From Macrosoma leucophasiata (lineage: Eukaryota; Arthropoda; Insecta; Lepidoptera; Hedylidae), in assembly GCA_036365455.1 (NCBI GenBank), contig JAWQUS010000010.1, positions 17,222,501-17,286,500 on the forward strand: a stretch of DNA of 64,000 nucleotides. Direction: 5' to 3'. The notes beneath the pieces are model-generated. The model saw only the letters and a program-made list of their open reading frames with translations, was not told the DNA's origin and ran no database searches. The position numbers and the translations under genes were made by a program. Positions 51,656-61,744 of the stretch are shown one piece after another (within the stretch, counting starts at the first letter, position 1; every line of letters starts with the position of its first letter).

Positions 51656-54028
51656 AATAATAAATAATAATAATAAATACTCTTTATTGTACACTTTAGG
51701 ACAAATAATAAACAAGACAAAATTAAAAATATGCACAATAGGCGGCCTTATCACTTAAAGTGATCTCTTCCAGGCAACCTAAAACTAGAGAGATCTAAAT
51801 CAACAACAAAAATACGGGGTGTACAAATTAAAGGAATAACATAAAACTTATAATCTTATAACAATTACGCTAACTTATATATCTCAATATTATAATTACT
51901 TATATATTTATAATAAAATACGTATATTTAATTTTATATACCTTCATACCTACTTAAATACATTTAAAAATATATAGATATATATTACATATATATATAT
52001 ATATATATATATATTCATTTATACATATGAAAAACATAAATAACAATACGGAGAAAAATTAGTCAGTCTAGATTCAGATAATACTTGTTCAGTCGATTTT
52101 TAAACGATTCCAATGTTTGTGCTAGTCGAACAGTCAGAGGCAAGGAATTCCACAGCTTAACAGCTTGAACAGTGAAGGATTTAGCAAAGAAGGAGGAGGA
52201 GTGAGGAGGCATCATAAGGAGACGGTTGTTGGAAGAACGAAGAGAAAGGCAATTAGATTGACATAGGAATTGGAATCGACTTTTAAGGTATTGCGGATAA
52301 TGCTGGTAAAATAATAGGCAGTATAGAAGAGAGAGGATGTGTGTATTCCTGCGAAGATGGATTGGAAGCCACTGGAGCTGTTTACGAAATTCAGAAATAT
52401 GGTCATATTTACGTAAGCCAAATATGAACCGAATGCAAAGATTTTGAAGACGCTCAAGCTTGGCTAGCTGCTCCTGGGTTAGATCAAGATAAGATATGTC
52501 AGCGTAATCTAAAATAGGAAATAGAATGGATTTAGCAAGCATAACTTTAGTGGCAGTGGGCAAGAAATTCCTGAGTCTACGAAGCGAACAGACAGCGGCA
52601 AACATCTTCCTACTAACCTCGCTAATTTGAGGAGTCCAGGACATGCAGCTATCCATTTGTACTCCTAGATTCTTCACAGTGTCGCAATAATTAATATGTT
52701 TTCCATCATAGAGAATAGGAGACAATGTAGAAAAATCAATACGTTTAATGAACCTAGAGCTACCAAATATTATCGCTTGACTTTTAAGCGGATTAACTTG
52801 CAAGCCATACGTTTTGCTCCACTGGTAAATTCTATCCAAATCTTCGTTAATGAATTGTATGGCTTTAGGTAAATCTTCTAGATCGGTTTGCAAATAGATT
52901 TGTAGGTCGTCTGCATAAAGGTGGTAGAGAGAAGTAAAGTGATGGCTAATAGAATTAATGAAAATGGAAAAGAGGAACGGAGACAGCACGCCACCTTGTG
53001 GAACGCCGGCAACAACATCACACCAGTCAGAGAACTTATCGTCTAAATAAATGCGTTGTCGGCGTCCAAACAAGTAACTATAAAACCACGCAATCACTGT
53101 CGGAGATATGTTGAGAGACTGCAGGATTGCCAGCATGATATCAAAATCGACTGTGTTGAAGGCGTTACTAAAATCTAGTAAAACCATCACAGTAACTTGT
53201 CCATTTTCCATACCATACCGGATATCCTCAGTTATCTTGACTAGGGCAGTGGTAGTGCTATGACCCGGACGAAATCCTGATTGAAAGGGATTGAGTTGGT
53301 TGAATTTTAAAAGAAATGAACAAAGTTGTTTATGTATGAGACGCTCAAGCACCTTAGATAGGAAGGGAAGGATAGAAATGGGACGATACTCATTTAAAGA
53401 CTTTGGATTAGGCTTTTTAGGTACTGGTATTATATGAGCATCTTTCCAGGCAGAGGGAAATGTACTGCTTAAGAGGGAGTAATTAAGGATAGAAGTAAGG
53501 ATAGGAATCACAATTTTAATGACAGGAAGGATCATTTTCCTGCTAATCATGTCACTACCTACTGCATCAGAGTCAATACTAAGAATATTTCTCTCAACAT
53601 CACGATCAGTAAATTGCTCAAAGAAAAAAAGAGGATAGTCCGGAGCAGTGGTATGACACAACGATATTAATGTTTGCGCTTTAATTGTCGCATCTATACA
53701 AGACGATGCCGTGAAATGCGAATTAAGTGAATTAAGGTCTAAGAAACGTGTTAAAGATTCAGAAGTATTTCGACTTTTACCAACTCCCAATGACTTCAAA
53801 AACCTCCACACCATTGCAGGGTCTTCTTTAGAAACAGAATTATGGACATGGCGTCGCTGTGCATCCCTACACACCCTATTGCAGCGATTACGTAAGCATA
53901 TATATTTTTCCCTATTAATTTCACTGGGGAAAGTAGTAGGGCGATTGAGTTTAAAATTGGTAGACAGTGACCCAAGCATGTACCTACGTGGTAACGTAGG
54001 TATTTTTTCGTATAGCCACTTTTACCCC
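51656..54028 (-). mobile_element. CR1/Jockey-group LINE, 5'-truncated, about 2.37 kb
   Basis: On the minus strand it ends in a 3' UTR (52062-51656) containing GTTGCCTGGAAGAGATCACT, GATAAGGCCGCCTATTGTGC, AATAAAGAGTATTTATTATT and a TTA-repeat tail. This is a well-known lepidopteran LINE 3' end (from memory). A (TA)n tract lies in the UTR at 51989-52013. The endonuclease and 5' region are missing. Confidence 0.85.
52063..54021 (-). CDS. LINE reverse transcriptase (ORF2 C-terminal two-thirds), apparently unbroken
   Basis: A frame of 652 codons plus stop, with a methionine at 53979 that is internal to the original protein; numbering here starts from it (638 residues). About 195-215: LNEYRPISILPFLSKVLE (RT motif 1/2). 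About 233-250: QSGFRPGHSTTTAL. Motif A at 266-277, VLLDFSNAFNTV, with the catalytic Asp. Motif B at 325-336, GVPQGGVLSPFL. Motif C at 355-359, YADDL, with the two catalytic Asp. A thumb and C-terminal domain follow (LWNSLPLTVRLAQTLESFKN near 609-628), as in CR1/Jockey-group LINEs. No internal stop, so the insertion is recent. The endonuclease domain is missing, so it cannot move autonomously. The Daphne/CR1-type assignment is by eye. Confidence 0.88.
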   Translation of the reverse strand, partial: KWLYEKIPTLPRRYMLGSLSTNFKLNRPTTFPSEINREKYICLRNRCNRVCRDAQRRHVHNSVSKEDPAMVWRFLKSLGVGKSRNTSESLTRFLDLNSLNSHFTASSCIDATIKAQTLISLCHTTAPDYPLFFFEQFTDRDVERNILSIDSDAVGSDMISRKMILPVIKIVIPILTSILNYSLLSSTFPSAWKDAHIIPVPKKPNPKSLNEYRPISILPFLSKVLERLIHKQLCSFLLKFNQLNPFQSGFRPGHSTTTALVKITEDIRYGMENGQVTVMVLLDFSNAFNTVDFDIMLAILQSLNISPTVIAWFYSYLFGRRQRIYLDDKFSDWCDVVAGVPQGGVLSPFLFSIFINSISHHFTSLYHLYADDLQIYLQTDLEDLPKAIQFINEDLDRIYQWSKTYGLQVNPLKSQAIIFGSSRFIKRIDFSTLSPILYDGKHINYCDTVKNLGVQMDSCMSWTPQISEVSRKMFAAVCSLRRLRNFLPTATKVMLAKSILFPILDYADISYLDLTQEQLAKLERLQNLCIRFIFGLRKYDHISEFRKQLQWLPIHLRRNTHILSLLYCLLFYQHYPQYLKSRFQFLCQSNCLSLRSSNNRLLMMPPHSSSFFAKSFTVQAVKLWNSLPLTVRLAQTLESFKNRLNKYYLNLD

Positions 54029-54169
54029 TAAAAAATACATAGGTATTACGTACATTGTGTATTAGGTAGGTACATCAAATAAAAAGTCTAGTTACGAGAA
54101 TACAAAACATGTTTTTGATAATTTTGAAATGAACACAATCCCAATTATTAAAAAGAAAATATTAATGAC
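54029..54169. other. unresolved flank of the LINE
   Basis: AT-rich sequence between the LINE 5' edge and the recognisable right arm of F2. No target-site duplication could be matched. Confidence 0.3.
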
Positions 54170-54335
54170 GTTATATCCGAAACCATCAGGCCGAAAAATT
54201 TAAAAAATAAAACTACTGAAAATAGTTCTTTATCTATAAGGAAAATCTATGAGAAGTTTATTCAAGGTTAAAAAACGTAGTACAAAACCTTGTGAACGCG
54301 AGTTCGACTCACATTTGGCCAGTTTTTTATTGGAC
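54170..54335 (-). mobile_element. F2 element, right arm of the split copy
   Basis: AAACTACTGAAAATAGTTCT, TCTATGAGAAGTTTATTCAA, GTGAACGCGAGTTCGACTCA, CATTTGGCCAG correspond to 37900-38150 in the intact copy. Confidence 0.65.
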
Positions 54336-56479
54336 ATACAATTTTCAAACCTTCATATTAACTTGCAAAGCTAATAATGAAAACGAGGTTTACCCGTGTT
54401 CGGCGTATCTGCTCGTTAAGCAAACGATTCAGTGTTGTACTTGTGTACGAAACGAACAAAATAATACACCTAATAATTTTTATCTAGGTCTATTTATTCC
54501 ATTCCAGCTTCAACATGTCGCTGCGGAGATTAATTAAAATAGCTCGGAAATAATACGAATTCAAAAATAAACGCAGCCGAAATAAAACTACGCTCGGTTT
54601 AATTGAGTAATAACAGATATTGCCTTTTTAAAACCCTGCCTTGTTAATGCTTCTTTCAACATTCTTCGTTTCGCGACATGTATATTTGAGAACTTCGAAA
54701 TATTTTAATACAACCCTCTGAACAGTGTTTGGAGACGGTGTCCTTGAACGTAAAAAGGGATTATGCAGCAAGGTTCTTTAAATATTGGAAGTGCTTCAGA
54801 CTTTGTCATTTCTGTAAACAGTGGATACTTCGTTATGAATTGGATACATTAAATGTCAATCTTGTAGCATAATTGCATTTTAAATTGTCTTTATAGAATG
54901 TTTATGTATATTAGAAGACGCGCTATTGGGATAGAGTAGTCATAATACGTAAAGCCTTACGAGTGGCAAAAATCATCTGCAGCTGGTTTCTATACATATT
55001 TCCATTGGATTCAGAATTAATTAGCAATCCATGTGAACTGTATATTGTGTGAAAATTTTACGAGGCCAAAAAATATGTAAATGCAACCGCAACATTAATA
55101 TTAATACTCACACAATACGATTTTACTTGGCAGAGATAAGCACCTGTAGCTTTAGTTTCCGTAAACAAAAGAGCTCTCTGTACACGAGAAGTCGCGCAAG
55201 ATGGTAATGGTAACGCCAGCGCAGTTGAAATGTGTGAAAGTTCACACTGCAACTAAAACGGAACCGACTTACAGCTCTCGACGCGTTAATATCTCTACGT
55301 TTTGTATTTCGAAGTAGGAAATTCGTTGGGAGTACATTATAAGGTGTAATTGCCTTCCCTCCGTATTAGACAGCTCACTAATAAGTTAATAACATACTAG
55401 AAGGCGGTTGTAATGTGTAAATAGCCTTTTTGGAGCGAGGCCGAATCCTATTACGTAGAGACGTGGCGGCGGGGACGCAAATTGGATTCACTAAGGTTGG
55501 ACGGCCCGAAATAATGCGGCTTCGACGTTGCACCCTTTTTATTTACAAACATTGGAAATTGTTCTTGTAAAAGCCCTCTAATAGTGTTAGACTATATAAA
55601 ACAGTACTTTAATAGATATGTTATACAGATATGTATTTTTGAATAGATAATAAATACGTAATAATAATATTTCCGGTCCAGCTGTTTCGTAGTAGTGTCA
55701 CAATCACCGTTAAACGATTTTTTTATATACATTCTAATTGCGACTTGAATAGTCTAGCTATGTCCTAATTGACACCATTGCTGTAAAAAGGGACTAAAAT
55801 AAAATAAACCGTCCAACAAATCTGAACCCTTATAAACAAGTTGGGATTACATAAATAGTACATGATAATCGGTTTGCAAACGTGACAGCCGAATGGGCAG
55901 CTCAATTTCAACCCTGTAATTAAGGAGTCACCTGCGTGAACAACTCACTTCACGTAATTGAAGCTTTCAACTTGGGTCGAGTTATGTCGACCCACTGGGG
56001 AGACTGCGGTTTGCGAGTCAAATTTCATGCAGATAATATAGGGCCTCTATTACTGCGCAACTTGTGAGGTGAGCTACGATTTAATTGAAACCGAGAACAA
56101 ACTAGGCTGTTTATTATGCTCTCTGTATAGATATTCTCGTCACGGATTAATTTGATTCCATCAGGATTTGCAAACAAGGTCAATAATAAAGCACATTTAT
56201 ATCTAGATCTAGTGGGCGAATTAACTTGCTTACACAGTGTGTGTTCAACAAATTCATTGGTGCGTTAAGACGTGAGGCCTAATTTCTGATGTCTTCTTGT
56301 CTATCAGTTATTCATATTTCGTATTTGAATATTTATTTCAAATTATATCTTGATGTAGGATTGTGAGACATCATGATTCAATTTGCATATATTATTAAAC
56401 GCACATAACTAATTTATGAAATCAGAATTGAATAGGTACCCAATGATTGCCTCTCTCTGTTAAATTCAAAAGGATGATA
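54336..56479. other. long unique stretch with CpG-richer patches, no gene seen
   Basis: Patches at 55430-55530 (GAGACGTGGCGGCGGGGACG, GGCTTCGACGTTGCACCC) and 55890-56080 (TCGAGTTATGTCGACCCACT, GGGGAGACTGCGGTTTGCGA) are free of known repeats and look like candidate conserved non-coding elements. No protein similarity in six frames. Confidence 0.35.
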
Positions 56480-56795
56480 GACAAGCACACGGCCACCTGA
56501 TGATATGTGGGTGCCATCGCATATGAAGCTTTAGGATTATCAATGAGTCCCTATCACTGAAGAACACTTATGATGCCAGTTTTAAAGGACTCCATATTAT
56601 AGCACCGGGAGAATAGGTACCTCACAGGTTCACAAGCATGTTCGTTCTTCAATTAGCACGTTCTGGACAAGAATGAACACGCAAATCGTGTCGTTAGTGG
56701 TGCGATGTAAGGTGATGGTGGCAGCCGATTAAATAGTACAGCAGAGCAGTCACCATTGTAGAGACAATACGCAGTTCACAGACACCTAAGGTTCA
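56480..56795 (-). mobile_element. possible LINE 3' remnant
   Basis: CACACGGCCACCTGATGATA, ATTATAGCACCGGGAGAA and GAACACGCAAATCGTGTCGT resemble, from memory, the C-terminal/3' region of a common lepidopteran LINE read on the minus strand. No open frame remains. Confidence 0.35.
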
Positions 56796-57704
56796 GTTTT
56801 TCCATTAGGAAGAAAAAAAATCGGTTTCGGGCGTGTCTCCTGAATTCTCAAAAATATTATTTAGTATGTAGGTACATAAATGACACCGTCTTGTCTAGTA
56901 AGGGAATCGGACAAAAAAAATTGTATGATAGAAAGAGACAACGATTTTTCATATAAATTTGTATCTCCATTACAATCTTTTCAAGCCATAGGTCTCGTCT
57001 GAATGAAATATTTAATCTTTAAAAATATTTCACACTATATTTTGGTCAGCACAAAGACAGCTGCCTCGCGCGGCAAATGCCTCGCGAAGTTACTTGCTGT
57101 GAGTGGACGCACCTAATTACTTGCTCAGAAGCTATTAGTGAACGGGAGTTTTGTTTCAGATTTTTAGCGAAGGTATGCGGCTGAATATTTCGGTAAATAT
57201 GTAAATATGTATAGAAACTTTAGATAGCACTTCTAGTGCTAGCTATCGGTTCAGAAATGTAAACGGAACAGGCAAACAGGGTGACAGGCTTTCATGTGAT
57301 TAACGAAAAACGATGTTTATAGAAGGGGAAAAGGGAAAAACTTTAGTAGGGTTAAATGTAATTACCGCACTATAAAAGGGCCTATGTAAATATCTAACGC
57401 AACATTTGCCTGTTTTGGTGGTGATCGATTCAGACTTCATTTAAGAAAATTGTGGTTGTAATATACGCTTCTGTTGATGTTCCTCGTCGAGAGGATTTTT
57501 AAACTATCACGCTATTAATAAAAAAAATATTATATTATCTAGTTTACATTACTTTATCCTCCTATTCTCTGACACGAAGCTGAAATCCAGGACCTTAAGC
57601 CTTACATGGTATCACCAAACTAGCAATATTTTTGAGCATTACGTTTTTCTTTTTAAGACATCAGCTACTTACAGTCGGCTTTGTATAGGGAATCTCGCTC
57701 CATT
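56796..57704. other. no recognisable feature
   Basis: AT-rich unique sequence. Confidence 0.3.
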
Positions 57705-57838
57705 CTAAAAACCAAGTTTACAAATTAACATCAATATGTCAGTCAAAAGCGTAGATTGACTAACTATCACAGAACACGCTTTATATAAATCAGTGATCGG
57801 CGTGACAGAGCTACAGTGGCATTCCAAATGGGACGTGA
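57705..57838 (+). repeat. local direct repeat, copy 1
   Basis: TATAAATCAGTGATCGGCGT / GACAGAGCTACAGTGGCATT recurs at 58385 with the upstream 70 bp also alignable (CAATATGTCAGTC / AAATATGTCACTC). The spacing is about 600 bp. Confidence 0.65.
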
Positions 57839-58317
57839 GCGTGCTAGCGCCGGCGCCCGGGACCAACCCAGTTGGAGCTTTGCCAGCGTCTACTGTTTGT
57901 TTATAACATTAATTCGTATAATGTCTCTGAACCTCTGCCGGCTCCAATCGTCTGAATTTTTATAAACATTGAAGTATACGTCATGGACCACTTATCGTTT
58001 TGTATCAACGACGTCGGGGTTGATTTCATCTTTGAGCCAAGGTTTTCTTTATGTGCTTCGTATTTCCATGAAAGTTTATCGTAAAATTATGTATAAATTA
58101 TAAATACAAAGCATTGGCTTTGTGGGCATGAATTGAACATTTTGAGAATAACAATTCGTGAGTGTAGTCAGTATACTCATGCAGGAATATATCTGCCCTT
58201 AGGTATTACCTACTTCTTCGAGGAAATACAAAGGTGAAGTTATGCTTCAGCTTTTTTAACTTTTTTATACTGAACTCTTTTCACACATGATCCTAAAAGA
58301 CGTTTACAAACGCAATG

Positions 58318-58436
58318 GGAATCTTCAAATTGACATAAATATGTCACTCTAATCGTACATAGATTTACTGTCACTGAGCTCTTTTTATAAATCAGTAATC
58401 GGCGTGACAGAGCTACAGTTGCATTCCTCATAGCTC
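58318..58436 (+). repeat. local direct repeat, copy 2
   Basis: Partner of 57705-57838; the last 50 bp are about 92% identical, upstream much less. Confidence 0.65.
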
Positions 58437-59207
58437 CAATCGTCACAATTGTAATCAAATGCATTTAACGTAACATTTGTTGAATTTACCTTAATCTTGT
58501 AAACCATAATATTGAGTCGTAAACCTTCAAAATCTCTCGTGGGATTCCTTAAAGCTGCTCATATTTGCCGGACGTGGATACCTTAAATAGGTAGGCCTAT
58601 GTTTAATCACACGTTCCTCCCAAATACCCATGTTTACATAGGACTCGGAAACATCTGGTTTTGATGAACTGAATACTTCGCATTCAGGTTGGCGGCACTT
58701 GAAATCTTGCCAGCTTATTTTAAGTGGCGACGTCTGCTCAAGATTTGTCTAATGCCCACCATCATATTTTATCGTTCCTATTGAAATCAACAGAGTGCTC
58801 GGTTGTAAAACTCTTTGTTTACAAAAGACTTTGTTTCGGCGTTGAAATGGTCTACCGTAATCACACGCGATCCTTTCTCCAAGCCGTAGAAGTTCATATC
58901 GATTGAAAATTCAACTGAAATGTTCCGTTAAAATCCTATTGTTATGTATGCCATCGTTTTAATCGTCCTAATCGTCGTATTGGGTATTAGGGAAGTGGGA
59001 AGGCACTCGTGCGTACTGCCTGATCCGCCAGGTCAAGTATATTTTGTGAGGGTCAATAGGTTGAACGGCCACACTAGTTACCTACTATCCCGTTTCGTCA
59101 CCTCTCATTTCTTCATAACAATATGAATTCGTACTTACATTCAAACAAGTAACACGTTCGCCGATTAGTTATGTTAAAGTCATTTAAAGTATATCATGTT
59201 AATAAAA
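58437..59207. other. no recognisable feature
   Basis: Unique sequence. Two 60-codon frames (58724, 58944) have no recognisable features. Confidence 0.3.
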
Positions 59208-60178
59208 ATATAACTACGTTAAGAAAAACCGCCTTCAAAACTGAAAAGTAAAAAATAATAAAGATTTCATTGTAATTATATACTACCTATTATTTTGTGC
59301 TATTTACTAATAAGTTTGAAGTCAGTGCCAAGACTCAACCAATTAATTATATTTTAATCACTTAAATATAAATACGAGCAAATCAATACACTGAACAAAA
59401 CGTAACCGGCGAATCGTGGGTGTTTGCATGTATGCTTGAATTCATGCATTCACCTCTGCCTACCCCTTCGGAGATTACAGGCGTGAAGTTACGTTTTAAT
59501 ACAATGAAATGCCTACTTTAGTGATTTTGGCTTGGCACCGATTTCAAACCTATTAGTAAATAGCACATATAAATAATATATATAATTACAATGAAATCTT
59601 TATTATTTTTTACTTTTCAGTTTTGAAGTCGTTTTTTCTTAACGTAGTTATATTTATTTAATACTTTTTAGTTTATTGCTGCATTGTCAATTAGATTAAT
59701 GTTCACATCTGTTAAATTTGTAAAATCTGACTCTTTTAGCTTCGTGACAATTAGATACCTAATTTAAATTGTTTAGGTGTGTCGATACAAAATTATTACA
59801 CGACTATACGAAATCAATAAACAATTTTTTTCCACGAAGGAGTAAATATGCTGTGTTGTGTCGTCGATGAGTAAATGTGTCATTGTCACTTGTTGTCATC
59901 CTGTTATCATGCGCATTAGGACTATCTAGGACGTCAGTGGATTCAACGCACTGTATGACAACTCGCCGTCTATTCTTATTCCTTTAGTCTGAGGTGAAAG
60001 TAAGTAAAAAATGCTCATTAAATAAAAACTAATGGGCCTATCTGAATCAAATTTTTATGGGACCAATTTAAACTATTCCGCATTAAACAAAAAAAGAATT
60101 ACGTAAATCGGTACATAAAAAAAAATATATATATACCGGCCGAATTGAGAACCTTCTCGTTTTTTGAACTCGGTTAAA
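59208..60178 (-). repeat. large composite repeat, uninterrupted inverted copy
   Basis: Foldback (59209-59652) including an inverted F4 head (59400-59497), then the middle segment (59653-60005), then F3 (60006-60178). It is the reverse complement of 37316-39368 without the F2 and LINE insertions, so it serves as the empty-site reference. Confidence 0.85.
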
Positions 60179-60302
60179 AAGAACCAAGTTTCTGGCCAGT
60201 ATCAGCCGCAATTCCAAATTAGGCTGTAATCGAAAATTATAGCATTTAGAAATAGAAAGTCAGCAAATACATTATTTCAAGTAACAATGAAGTGGTTTCT
60301 TA

Positions 60303-60587
60303 ATTTTTATTTATGTTATGGAAGTGGCAAACAAGCATGCAGTTCACATTGATGTTAAGTGATGACTGCAGCCTATAGACTTACACAAAGACCAGGGTCA
60401 AAATGCAGATGCGTTACCACTCCTGAGGCCTAAGGTGTTATGCCTCTGTGACGGAAGTTACAGGGCCGTACATTACCACCTGACCGAAACACGATAGTGC
60501 TGAACACTACCATTTAGCGGCAAGTATATTAGGCAATGCGGTGGTGCCTACGCCCGCGAGCTCCGTCACTGGAGCTCTACCACCAGT
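60303..60587 (-). mobile_element. F1 SINE-like element, full length
   Basis: On the minus strand it starts ACTGGTGGTAGAGCTCCAGT and ends GCCACTTCCATAACATAAAT. Among the least diverged copies. Confidence 0.9.
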
Positions 60588-61540
60588 GAAAAGGTATACA
60601 TATACATACAGTGATAGGTCGAAAATCATCCTTAAGACTTAAAGGTGAATTAAAGCATGCGTCCTGAAATTATCGCCTTAAATAGATGATTCGGTAGGAA
60701 TGGATAAAATAATAGTACCTACTTCAAAATTTAATTCTGGATAAATTACATTAAATTACCAGTAAGAGATAAAACGAGAATTTAAAAGTGATTATTTTTA
60801 ATGTTACTAAATTCTCGGGCTTGTGAAAAAGCCTTCTTTCTATTACACGATTTCAAAGGATCAGAAAATTATCCACATGTTTAAATCGTAACTACGTACC
60901 CACTCCAGATAATTAGGCGGTTAGGTTCATGTTTTATCATGATTTTCAAATCTGAAAATTCTTCCAAATCGTAATTAACAGTAAGTGAATTGAAATGCAT
61001 ATAAATATTGCAATTCTACGTTCATTTTCGATTTCACTTTCGCGTTGGCCACTCTCTCGTCCGTGTGGCTGCATCGACGTGCATGGATGACTTATGTTTT
61101 ATTAACGCGTTTTTTGCAATTCCGACGATTATCTCTGCTTAATTTCGCTATTCGTTAGCCACGCTGTAACTGATGGATTTCGCTATCTAATGAATTCACT
61201 TTCAATGGGTCAACATCAACAGTGTTTATAATAATAGGTATACTTTTCAACTGTGATGTTGACCTACTTTGGACGTAAGACGTTTGCCTCGTCTTGTACA
61301 TGACTTATAAGAGATACATAATAATATGGTAAAATGGTTTTTATTTGTTTGTTGGCTTATTTTTTACTGTTACTCAATATAAAAACGAAAAACTATTCTA
61401 TTGATATCACAAAGTTTTCAATTTGAAAATTTTTCCTAGTTCAGTGGTAAAATATACGACATCAATAATGCACTTGTAATGTTACCAAATTTAATTGCCT
61501 CTGCCGATTGTAAAGCAATGAATATGGAATAATAAATAGT
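60588..61540. other. no recognisable feature
   Basis: AT-rich unique sequence with a small CpG-richer part near 61030-61100. Confidence 0.3.
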
Positions 61541-61692
61541 AATTAAACAGTTTTTACGGATTTATCTCTGGTATACCTATTATTAAACAAAACTCTTTTT
61601 TTTAGATCTTTAAAATCAACCCGACGTGACGGAAACGCGAGATAAATCCATAAAAATAGTTTAATTTTAATGAGTGTAGCTCGCAAGAACCG
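61541..61692. mobile_element. two Penelope-like terminal repeats head to head
   Basis: The left half is inverted (TTTTTACGGATTTATCTCTG ... AAAATCAACCCGACGT). The right half is in sense (GGAAACGCGAGATAAATCCA / TAAAAATAGTTTAATTTTAA / TGAGTGTAGCTCGC). No coding part. It matches both ends of 49178-49883. Confidence 0.75.
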
Positions 61693-61744
61693 TAGAACAC
61701 ATCACTGTAATAGCATTGAAGACTGTTTATTTTTTTTGTAATAA

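Noticed and set aside
52063..54021. The long reverse-transcriptase frame as a host gene or a virus
   Set aside because: Motif order, the 3' UTR with a LINE-type tail and 5' truncation identify a non-LTR retrotransposon. There are no LTRs, protease, integrase or envelope.
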